From contig CALKWO010000145.1 in NCBI GenBank assembly GCA_938003875.1, forward strand, positions 1 to 22,091: 22,091 nucleotides of DNA, written 5' to 3'. Under the pieces are notes generated by a model. The model saw only the letters and a list, made by a program, of their open reading frames with translations. It was not told the origin of the DNA and searched no databases. The translations under genes and the position numbers were made by a program. This stretch comes from an uncultured bacterium. Lineage in GTDB: Bacteria > Planctomycetota > Uabimicrobiia > Uabimicrobiales > JABWCH01. The number at the start of each line of letters is the position of its first letter. Within the stretch, counting starts at the first letter, position 1. Shown in pieces: positions 1-8,600 of this stretch.

Positions 1-303
1 TACTTCTATCCGCTTAAAATACTTTTTTTCTTCCTAGAAGCTGCGGAATGTAGGTTTTTCTATCAAAAAAAACTTTACAATTCTCTTCAGAATAAGATTT
101 CCATTGTCTGTAGTCAGGAATTCTAGGAAGTATAGCAAATTTTTTTGTTTTTTGAAATTTTTTTTCATTATTTCAATCATTCTAAAATAAAGCTTCTTCC
201 AGAAGCAAGACAAGAGAAGACAAAACTTAATCTTAGGCTGAATGTCATGTATGAAGTAGCTTACGGGAAATTTTTTCTTTAAAAATTTTCTCCATCCTTT
301 CTT

Positions 304-331
304 TTGACTTAGGCTAAAAATAAATTATAAT
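304..331 (+). promoter_or_regulatory. Sigma70-type promoter, TTGACT-16-TATAAT
   Basis: TTGACT at 304-309 and a perfect TATAAT at 326-331 are separated by 16 bases. Transcription would begin near 338, giving a leader of about 215 bases before the large Ig-repeat gene. The predicted start lies inside the first copy of the 21-bp direct repeat (332-352), a position typical for an operator. A second TTGACT occurs at 442-447 just before the second repeat copy, but no well-spaced -10 follows it. Confidence 0.6.
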
Positions 332-473
332 ACAATTATGATAATCTTGTTTTAGTCAAAATCTTGTTGAATCTATTTCTAAAACCGCAAAATGGAGTAG
401 ATACTATTGCCATAGCACTACTCATTTTGCGCAGGATTACTTTGACTAATAGACAATTATGATAATCTTGTTT
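332..473 (+). repeat. Pair of 21-bp direct repeats (332-352 and 453-473)
   Basis: The same 21 bases, beginning ACAATTATGATAATC and ending TTGTTT, occur exactly at 332-352 and 453-473. The similarity continues more loosely downstream (AATCTTGTTGAA against AATCGTTGAA), and both copies lie just after a TTGACT. The core ATTATGATAAT is an 11-base palindrome with a central G, the form of a dimeric repressor site. The first copy overlaps the predicted transcription start, which fits an operator pair. They could instead be traces of a small duplication. Confidence 0.65.
352..449. repeat. Nested inverted repeats in the leader
   Basis: The outer arms are TTAGTCAAA (352-360) and TTTGACTAA (441-449), a perfect 9-base match. 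Inside lies a stronger hairpin: GCAAAATG-g-AGTAG (387-400) pairs with CTACTCATTTTGC (418-430) with a single bulged G and a 17-base loop. No T run follows, so it is not a classical terminator. It lies in the predicted 5' leader of the Ig-repeat gene, between the two direct repeats. Confidence 0.6.
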
Positions 474-552
474 AGCACAACAATCGTTGAAAGATAGCAT
501 TGGTTCTAAATTCTTTTAGAGGAGCAACGAGATAGACTCGTTGGAAGATACC

Positions 553-3500
553 ATGATTTCTTATAAGATGAAAAAAAATCCTTTCTTTGTTCTTTTAGCT
601 TTTTTGGCTGGATTTTGCATAATGGTTTCCAGTGAGGAGTATATTTCTATCCAGCCTTCAGATCTGTCTGTGCAGCCAGAGGCAAAAGTTCCTTTTATGG
701 TGGGGCTGGTACGAAATGGATCTGTAGATACCACAGCTCTCCCCTGGGATTTTCAGTTTTCTGCCTCTGAAGGAAGCTTTTCTGGAAATGTATATAGTGC
801 CCCTAAAAATTCAGGGACATATCTTGTTTTTGTGAAATACAAAGAGCTGATGCAAATAGCCATGATTACGGTGGAAGCGCAGGAAGCAGTAGCTAACATA
901 GGGATTACGCCCGAAAAGGCTACTCTTTCTCCTGGAGAAGAAATTCGTTTCCAGTCCAAAGTATATGGAAAGTCAGGAAAGATTTTGGAATTCGCCCCTG
1001 CATGGGGTGCCAAAGGTGGAAAGATAGATGCTAAAGGAAATTTCAAGGCAGGAAACCAACCAGGAGAATTCAATGTGGTCGCGTGGGGGCCAGGAGGAAT
1101 CAAGGCAACTGCCCTGGTAAAAATACAGGCAAAAGAGGTACCCCAGGATATTTTAGTCCGATTGGAGATAGAACCAGTTTCCCCCAAAATTTTTGTCAAA
1201 GAAAGTATTTTTTTTAAAGCTTATGCTATAACACAGAATGGGCAGAATAAAAATGTACCTGTCCTATGGAGTGTATCTTCTGGAAATATAGACCAACAAG
1301 GAAAATTTACAGCCCCAGAAATTCCCTGTAATGTAAAAATTACCGCTCGCCATGCTGAAATAGAAAACAGCATACAAATTACAGTGCTTCCTGTTCCTTT
1401 AGTTCTGACAACGTTGAATATCCTGGAGCATACTTCCAGGATAGAAGTAGGACAGAGCATTGTTTTTCAAGTTAAAGCCAAGGACCAATGGGGAAAAGAT
1501 ATGCCTGCAACGGTTCAGTGGGAAGCTTCTGAAGGGAGCATAAATCCTGAAGGAAAATTCTTCTCTCAGAAAGAAGGAAAATATAGGATATGGGCAAGGG
1601 CAGGCAAAGTTTCAGCATATACAGAAATAGAAGTTGTTCCTACACCTTCGGTCATTACTAAAATCAATATTCTTCCCGATGTAGCCCAAACTCAGGTAAA
1701 CCAGAGAGTACAGTTCAAAGTACAAATTTTAGACCAAAATGGCAAAAGCATGAGAGTTAAAACAGAATGGGGTTGCTCTGGTGGAAAGATAGAAGAAGGA
1801 AATTTTCTGGCGCAGAAAGAAGGGAAATATAAGATATGGGCAAAATCTGGCGAAATCATGGCTTATGCTCAAGTGGAGGTACTTCCAGAACCTCTTGTGG
1901 CTAAAAAGATTATCATTACTCCTCATGATGCTAAAGTAAAAATTTTGCAAAGTTTACAATTTCAGGCACAGGTTTTAGACCAAAACAATAAGCCTATCGT
2001 AAGCAAGATAGAATGGAGCGCATCGGGTGGTAAAATAGACGAAAGCGGATTGTTTACCGCGGGGAAAATTCCTTTGGAAGGCAAAATCATCGCACGATCC
2101 GAAGATATTTCTCAAAGTATCAGCGTGCAAATTGAACCATTGCCTCCTGTTGTTGCTAAAGTATATATTGTTCCCGAATCTACGAAAGTAAAGAGCCAGG
2201 AAAGCGTAACATTCCAGGTGCAAGGGGAAGATGCTTCAGGGAATAAAATTGATGTGAATGTGGATTGGGATGCTTCTGGCGGGATCATAGATGGTCAAGG
2301 AAAATTTACCGCTGGAAAAGAAACAGGTTTGTTTAGTGTATCTGCGAAAGAAAAGACACAAGGGCTTATCGCTAAAGCCAATGTTACCATTTTCCCTCAA
2401 ATAGAATACCTGTTACGAGTGAAGCCTGAGAATACCACCGTAGATCCAGGGACAAAAGTGCGCTATGAAGTCAGCCTCTACAGAGATGGCAAGGAGCAAT
2501 GGGCATGGCCTTGGGAATTTTCTTTTATTCCTTCTCAAGGAAATTTTCAGGATATGGTATATACTGCTCCTTCCGAAGCAGGCACATACCAGATTAAAAT
2601 TCAGCATCCTAAAGCAACTGCGATGGCTAATGTTACAGTCAAGGCTGTTGCATTGCCCCCTAAAGTAGAAAGAATTTTGCTGGAGCCAGCGTCTATTCGT
2701 CTGGAGCCAGGACAGACTTTTGTACCTAAAGCTATCGCCATGGACACAAAGGGGAACCCTATCCAGGCTGTTTTCCAATGGGAAGCGCAAGGCGGAACGC
2801 TGAGCAAAGAAGGTATCTTCAGGGCAGGGGATACAGCAGGCATATATAAAGTCAAAGCGATAGAAGTTTCTTCTTCAAAATTCCAGGAGATAAGCGTTAC
2901 TATAGTTCTTCCAGAAGCACGCTATTCCTTGCAGGTAAAGCCTTCTTCGCTGGATATGACACCAGGCGCGACACAAAAGCTGGACATCAAACTTTTTCAA
3001 GGCGATAAACATATATGGACATGGGATTGGGAATATACGATTGTCCCTTCTCATGGGACGGTAGAAAATGCCATTTATAAAGCTCCCATGACACCAGGAA
3101 AATATTCTATCGAAATTCGTCATGCTCATGCATACACAAAGATTCCTGTGGAAGTCAGACAGCAAGAAATTGTCAGGCTGTCAGTTTCTCCTTCTGAGAC
3201 GGCTTTGAAACCAGGAGAAGAGCAGATATTCTTTGCTCAAGGTTTCGACAGAGAAGGGAATATGGTTCCTTTTCATGTGCAATGGCAGGCAAAGGGTGGA
3301 AGCATAACACAAGATGGCGTTTACAAAGCAGACGATCAGGCAGGCGTTTATGAAGTAGAGGCCAAAGCAGCCAATGGCCTTAGTGCTAAGGCCATTGTAA
3401 ATATCCGCACCATGCTACAAGGCATTGGAATATTCCCTGAAAGCGTTACCTTGACACCTGGTCAGAAATACCAGTTTCAGGCAAAAGGTTATCTGGAAAA

Positions 3501-4854
3501 CTCACAAGAAACCAACGTAGAAGTGAAATGGTTTAGCACTGGTGGCGATATAGACGAAAATGGAATGCTTACAGCGAGCATGAAAGAAGGGGATGACTTT
3601 ATTGTCCGCGCTGTTCATTCTAGTGGTCTGGAGGCCAGTGCATCACTTACGATTCGTAGCCTTAGGGCACAGTCTTTGGAAATCAGCCCTGAACAGGTAG
3701 AAATGTATTCTGGAGATAAGCAGCAATTTGTGGTGAGAGGCATCATAGACGAAAAAAATAATGCCACTTTGCAATTAAAATGGTTTGCCAGCGGTGGTTC
3801 TATAGATGAAAAAGGTCTTTATACAGCGGGTAAAATCCCTGGTTCTTATGATGTAACGGCTATAGATACTCTAAGCCAGCTTATCATCCGTGCATCTGTC
3901 AAAATCAAGGCATCTGGGCAGATAGAAAAAGCCAAAGGATATACTCTTGCTGTTCATCCAGGAAGCATGAGAGTTTCTCAAGGTGCAAATGTGCTGCTGA
4001 AACCAACCTTGTTTTATCAGGGTAGGGAAGTATGGTGCTGGCCCTGGGAATTTCGTTATATATGCTCAGGCGGTATCCTCGTTGGAGAATATGGGAATAT
4101 ATGGATCGCACCTATTACGCCTGGACGCTATACGATAACGGTATCTCACCGAGAGGCTGTTTGTATTTTGGAAATGACAGTAGAAGGTTTGAAATCGCAT
4201 AACAAAGTAGCCAGACTCACCATCAAACCTGATGAAATTTTTCTGAATGCTGGGCAGATCTATACCTTCTCTGTTCAGGCTTATGATATAAACGACGATA
4301 TATTGGATGTCCAAGTGCAATGGAATGCTACAGGTGGAAGCATTGATGCCAATGGAAACTATCTTGCAGGAAATTCTCCTGGAATCTACCAGGTATGGGC
4401 TTGTCTCGATAGCCACAAAGATATAAGAGCCAATGCTCTTGTTACAATCAAAAGACAGCCTTCTCTTTATAATGATGGATTTAGCTGGGGCATAGCCATG
4501 GCACAAGGAAGAGTGAAAAGAGAGCAGGTTCTACAGGCAATGGAAGAAATTTTTTACAAATCGCTTTCTTCTATTTATGAATTTCAGCAAGGTTTCAGTG
4601 CAGGCTATGGAAAAGAAGGGATGTCTGTTATTAAAAATATCTGGAACCAAACGATTTATGATTTAGGAACCTATTATGGCGAAAACTTGAAGTTCCAGAA
4701 GGTTTCTCAGGCAAAAGTGATGGATTTTATGCGTTCTTATATCAAGAGGCTGTCCATTTCAGAAAGAAGTACTTTCAAATCAGGCTTTTTAAAGGGCTAT
4801 GACAGAAACGAAGGCTTTATATTATACCGAAGATTAGAAGAGGCTTTCAAATAA
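553..4854 (+). CDS. Large secreted multi-domain Ig-like (Big) repeat protein
   Basis: The product is 1433 residues from ATG 553, chosen because GGAAG sits 5 bases upstream; TTG 541 and ATG 568 are in-frame alternatives. A Lys-rich start followed by a hydrophobic stretch (FFVLLAFLAGFCIMV) is a signal peptide. The rest is about 15 beta-sandwich domains of some 80 residues in two kinds. Eleven 'B' units resemble bacterial Ig-like (Big) domains and share W.A.GG.ID..G.F.AG...G.Y.V.A. Four 'A' units (from about nt 640, 2401, 2921 and 3937) carry a Trp-rich core such as WPWEF, then Y.AP...G.Y. The order is A-BBBBBB-A-B-A-BBB-A-B. The last ~125 residues (from nt 4465) look helical, with two GF..GY motifs. 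Such repeats typically form extracellular stalks or adhesins; the role here is inferred only. No membrane anchor or sorting tail is visible. Confidence 0.85.
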   Translation: MISYKMKKNPFFVLLAFLAGFCIMVSSEEYISIQPSDLSVQPEAKVPFMVGLVRNGSVDTTALPWDFQFSASEGSFSGNVYSAPKNSGTYLVFVKYKELMQIAMITVEAQEAVANIGITPEKATLSPGEEIRFQSKVYGKSGKILEFAPAWGAKGGKIDAKGNFKAGNQPGEFNVVAWGPGGIKATALVKIQAKEVPQDILVRLEIEPVSPKIFVKESIFFKAYAITQNGQNKNVPVLWSVSSGNIDQQGKFTAPEIPCNVKITARHAEIENSIQITVLPVPLVLTTLNILEHTSRIEVGQSIVFQVKAKDQWGKDMPATVQWEASEGSINPEGKFFSQKEGKYRIWARAGKVSAYTEIEVVPTPSVITKINILPDVAQTQVNQRVQFKVQILDQNGKSMRVKTEWGCSGGKIEEGNFLAQKEGKYKIWAKSGEIMAYAQVEVLPEPLVAKKIIITPHDAKVKILQSLQFQAQVLDQNNKPIVSKIEWSASGGKIDESGLFTAGKIPLEGKIIARSEDISQSISVQIEPLPPVVAKVYIVPESTKVKSQESVTFQVQGEDASGNKIDVNVDWDASGGIIDGQGKFTAGKETGLFSVSAKEKTQGLIAKANVTIFPQIEYLLRVKPENTTVDPGTKVRYEVSLYRDGKEQWAWPWEFSFIPSQGNFQDMVYTAPSEAGTYQIKIQHPKATAMANVTVKAVALPPKVERILLEPASIRLEPGQTFVPKAIAMDTKGNPIQAVFQWEAQGGTLSKEGIFRAGDTAGIYKVKAIEVSSSKFQEISVTIVLPEARYSLQVKPSSLDMTPGATQKLDIKLFQGDKHIWTWDWEYTIVPSHGTVENAIYKAPMTPGKYSIEIRHAHAYTKIPVEVRQQEIVRLSVSPSETALKPGEEQIFFAQGFDREGNMVPFHVQWQAKGGSITQDGVYKADDQAGVYEVEAKAANGLSAKAIVNIRTMLQGIGIFPESVTLTPGQKYQFQAKGYLENSQETNVEVKWFSTGGDIDENGMLTASMKEGDDFIVRAVHSSGLEASASLTIRSLRAQSLEISPEQVEMYSGDKQQFVVRGIIDEKNNATLQLKWFASGGSIDEKGLYTAGKIPGSYDVTAIDTLSQLIIRASVKIKASGQIEKAKGYTLAVHPGSMRVSQGANVLLKPTLFYQGREVWCWPWEFRYICSGGILVGEYGNIWIAPITPGRYTITVSHREAVCILEMTVEGLKSHNKVARLTIKPDEIFLNAGQIYTFSVQAYDINDDILDVQVQWNATGGSIDANGNYLAGNSPGIYQVWACLDSHKDIRANALVTIKRQPSLYNDGFSWGIAMAQGRVKREQVLQAMEEIFYKSLSSIYEFQQGFSAGYGKEGMSVIKNIWNQTIYDLGTYYGENLKFQKVSQAKVMDFMRSYIKRLSISERSTFKSGFLKGYDRNEGFILYRRLEEAFK

Positions 4855-4865
4855 AGAGGTTTTCC

Positions 4866-5618
4866 ATGAAAAAGGGTAAAAACGAGAAATACTTTGAAGA
4901 TATAATGGCGAATTTTAAAGACTATCCTGAATTTCAATTTAGCGAAGGTAATTTTTTTGATCGTTTGCAAAATTTAGCATACTTTCAGATAGGAGATTTT
5001 CAATATCCAGCTCATATTTTGCTTCACCATCTTTTGGAAGATTACAGTGAAAAATTGCAAATCAAGCAAAAAAACATCACCTTCAGTGTTGTTCAGACTC
5101 CTGTATATAAGATCAAGAGTGATATTGCGATTATGGGACAGGATATCAATCGGATTGTTGGGCCTGTAGAGGAAATGATAGAAGAAACAGATTCGACCAA
5201 TTCTATAGAAGATACGATAAAGCTCCTGGAAAGATTTAGACCTAGCAAGCAGGGAGATATATTGGTTTCTAATCCTTCATGGTGTGCAGCAAAATGCTTG
5301 TGGGAAGCTGTTATTTACCATTTTGAAGGCAAAAAAATGACCAATGCCAAAATTGTTCGGTCTACTTTGCATAATTGCTTTAAAAAAGTAGGAGAATTAA
5401 ATATAAAATGCTTGAGCATGGATGCCTTGGGGACAGAGTTCCATTCTCTATCCATACAAACTTTTGTAGACATTTTATGCGAAACCCTTTTTTTAGAGGC
5501 TCATAATTTAAATCAATTAGAAGAAATCTTTATTTCTGCAAAGACGGAAATGGCTTCCAAGGCTATAAAAAAAGCCATAAAAAAAACTTTAAAAATGCAT
5601 TGTTTTTACAGCCATTAA
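4866..5618 (+). CDS. Divergent macro-domain (ADP-ribose-binding-like) protein
   Basis: A 250-residue protein without signal peptide; AGAGG lies 6 bases before the ATG and the gene starts 11 bases after the Ig-repeat gene. From about residue 72 to 225 it follows the macro-domain pattern. GDILVSNPSWCAAKCLWEAVIYHFEG (130-155, broken here: GDILVSNP then AAKCLWEAVIYH) matches the usual 'GDAVVT..G.LP.K.VIH.VGP' stretch. The run LHNCFKKVGELNIKCLSMDALGT (168-190, shown in part: NCFKKVGELNIKCLSMDALG) matches 'N.L..A.EL..KSIAFPALGTG'. The ligand loops are worn: the usual VNAAN asparagines, the GGGV loop and the glycine-rich GTGV.GFP end are not recognisable, so ADP-ribose binding or hydrolysis is doubtful. 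The C-terminus is Lys-rich. It stands just before a TIR-containing protein, suggesting a link to NAD/ADP-ribose chemistry. The fold is my reading of the pattern; an unrelated fold remains possible. Confidence 0.6.
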   Translation: MKKGKNEKYFEDIMANFKDYPEFQFSEGNFFDRLQNLAYFQIGDFQYPAHILLHHLLEDYSEKLQIKQKNITFSVVQTPVYKIKSDIAIMGQDINRIVGPVEEMIEETDSTNSIEDTIKLLERFRPSKQGDILVSNPSWCAAKCLWEAVIYHFEGKKMTNAKIVRSTLHNCFKKVGELNIKCLSMDALGTEFHSLSIQTFVDILCETLFLEAHNLNQLEEIFISAKTEMASKAIKKAIKKTLKMHCFYSH

Positions 5619-5694
5619 AAAGAGCTTACGGATAGGGCTACACAATTTTGATTGCTACAAGATATAGAAACATGGAAAGGCGGAAATTCTAGTT

Positions 5695-8600
5695 ATGGTA
5701 CAGTTCAATTTTATACAAAAAGAAGCGACTTATAAAATACTTTACTTTGGCCCTACAGGATCTGGAAAAACATCCAACTTGAAGTATCTTGCACAAAAAA
5801 TTACCCCTAAAGGACGCTCTCAGCTTTCCACTATATCCGCTTCTGCTAAAGACAATTTATGGATTGATTTCTTGACAGTAGAAGCAGGGATATCAGCAGG
5901 AATGAAAACTCGCTTTAATATTTTTACTCTTCCTTCACAAGAACCTTATGAATCTGTACGCAAACTTTTTCTCCAAGATGCAGACGGTCTGGTTTTTATT
6001 GCAGATAGCACGAAGATAGAAGAAAATCTTTTTGTACTTCAGGGAATTGAAAAAAATTTACAGGAAAATGGAAGTTCTTTGCATCAAATTCCTCTTGTAA
6101 TTCAGTGGAATAAAAGAGATTTAGCATCTGCTCTGGACACAAATCTGCTACACGATAGAATCAACTATCCTGGAGTTATAGAATATACAGCGAGTGCAAT
6201 AACAGGAAAAGGCGTTTTTAATACCATAGAAAAACTTGCTACTCTAGCAATCAAGGCGGCAATTGCCTCTAAGCAATATCATATTCAAAGAAAAAAGCTT
6301 TCTACAGAAGACGAAAGCCAGGATCAAAGAATTTCTCTTTCTATTTTTCAAGAAGATGAAGGAGAAAAAAATTTACAGCAAGAAGGAAAAACAAAAACCC
6401 CTGATGGCATTACAGATCGCATGAAACTCACCAGGACAAGGCTTTTTGCTCTAAAATCTTCTTCAGGTTCAGACAAAGAAGAGCTGCATGTTGAAGAATC
6501 AGAGCGTGATAGCAGCGTAGGAAAAGTCGTTTTTCTCAAGCTTTTTGGTAGCATTCATCCTGCCAGTAGCCCCATCATCAAAAACAAAGTCATGGACTAC
6601 TACAATCAAGGTAATGCCAGGATCATACTGGACATGGAAAATATCGAATATATCCACAGCACTGGATTTGGCATGCTTATCGAAATAGGAAATCGAGCCA
6701 AAATTATGGGGGGAGGAATTAGCCTGATTTCTTTGCCTGAAAAATTCAAGACACCTTTTGAATTGATGGGAATGAACAAATCTGTTTCTTTGTTCAAAAA
6801 TGAAACAGAGGCTCTCTCTTCTTTGAAGTCTGTAGAAAAAGTATCTACGGATACTCAAAATCCAGCAAATATCAGCGTCAATCTCACATGGAAGCACCCT
6901 AAACTAGCCTCTATCATTCCCCCTCCTCAAAAAATTCAAAATTCTGGCAATCCCATTTACATAATCTATGAACACAGCGATATTGATTTACTAAAAAGAT
7001 TAGAAGAAGATATTTCTGCTCAAGGCTATACTGTTACAATAGATCGTAAACGACTAAAAGAAGACATAAGCTGGAGCATGGAGAATAGCCAGATGATCCA
7101 GGAAAGTCAGATTATCCTTCTCTTATGGACAGATTCTTCTTCAAAATCAACTCTGGTATCCCAGGAATGGGTTTTAGCCCGTGGGCTTGGTAAAAAAATT
7201 ATTCCCTGCATGCAAGGGGCCAGCCCTATTTTGCCTGTTCCTTTGCAATCTCTGGAATCTGTCGATTTGCGATACTATGAGAAGGCAATATCCAAAGTTT
7301 CCGAAATGCTTTCTGAAAAATTTCCCTATCCTTATAATTATAATATGGTTCCACCATGTTCTTATATCCCCTTTACTCCTAATCCTTATTTTATAGAGCG
7401 AGACCAGGAGCTTTCTCTTTTGTATCACCTTATACTGAATCATAAAAATGTCATCATAACTCATGACGGGCCCTTTATGGAAATAGAAGGCATAGGGAAA
7501 ACAAGGTTAGCCATAGAATTCGCTTATCGTATGAGCTTTCTCTTTCCTGATGGCATTTTATGGATTAATGGGGCAGGAAATTTTCATAAAGAATTTCAGA
7601 TGGCTGCTTATGAGCTAGGCCTCGTTGAAGTTTCTCCCAACTTTCAGCTTTCTTTCACGAGTCTCAGAAAGTTGAAAAGCTATATTAAAAATCATCCTGA
7701 TATGCTTTTGATTATAGATAATTTAGAAGACACCACGATGCTAGAACAGGAAATAGCCCCTGGAATCATACCCATGCAACTCGGTTGCTATCTATTATGC
7801 ACAAGCAATTCTAAAAGCAAGATACCAGACACTGCATCGCTTTTTTTGGAAGCCCTTTCTCCCGAATCTTCTATGCAGTTGTTTTTAAATATTGCTAAAA
7901 ATCGCCAGGGGCAAGAAATAGAGATGCTAAGAACGCTTATAAATCTGAGTGGAGGCTTACCATTAGCCATTGAAATGATGGCAAAATTTTTGATGAAAAA
8001 TTCCCAGCTTACCATAACACAATATTATAGAAGTTTCAGTGAGCAAAGAAGCCATCCTGCGGAAGAAACAAACAAATTGTCTTTCTCTATCCTCTTGAAT
8101 ACCATTTTGAAAAAGCAGACCGATGGCTTACAAGATGACTATGTGCAAAAATTGATAGAAATCGCAGGATGGTTTCCAAAGAGTACTATCTTGTCTCAGG
8201 AAACCATAGGCATTTTTGCTGGAGTCGCTTCCGATACCGTGAGAGCACAGGTATATTTGAAAAATCCTATAGAAAGATTGCAGGAATTATCCTTAATAGA
8301 TGTAATTGCAGAAAATTCTATTCGTATGCACCCTTGCGTATATCGTTTTTTTCAGAATGCCCGCTATGACATTGACCCTGAGCAGCAAAAAAATACGAAA
8401 AAAAAAGCAGCAGAGAGAATGTTTTCTTGCTACCAGGATTTTGCTCGTCTCGAAAAAGACTATGAGAAAAGAGGATTCATCCCCCTTCTTGAAGATATAG
8501 AAACAGGTCTTTCCTGGAATGAAAATCATATAGAATTGCAAGAGATGGCAAAATATTTTCACAGAGAAAGCCATGCGATCCAGCAGCAACGATTTATGCC

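Larger units (their letters stand above)
1..552. other. Non-coding upstream region of the large Ig-repeat gene
   Basis: No open frame of useful length is visible on either strand. Bases 1-300 are very AT-rich with many homopolymer T and A runs, and hold a small perfect hairpin at 192-206 (GCTTCT-tcc-AGAAGC). Read on the minus strand this hairpin is followed by TTTATTTTA, so it could be a weak terminator for something to the right or simply a structured spacer. Bases 304-475 hold the promoter and repeats listed separately. A GAGGAG at 519-524 is too far from the first possible start (TTG 541) to be a convincing ribosome site; GGAAG at 543-547 sits 5 bases before ATG 553. Confidence 0.6.

Noticed and set aside
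192..206. GCTTCT-tcc-AGAAGC as a terminator
   Set aside because: The stem is only 6 pairs, there is no T run on the + strand, and no gene ends there.
541..552. TTG 541 as start of the Ig-repeat gene
   Set aside because: GAGGAG is 16 bases away and the extra residues add nothing to the signal peptide; ATG 553 has GGAAG at 5 bases.
553..4464. DNA tandem repeat or CRISPR-like array in the Ig-repeat gene
   Set aside because: The periodicity is at protein level; the domain copies are too diverged in DNA for a tandem repeat.
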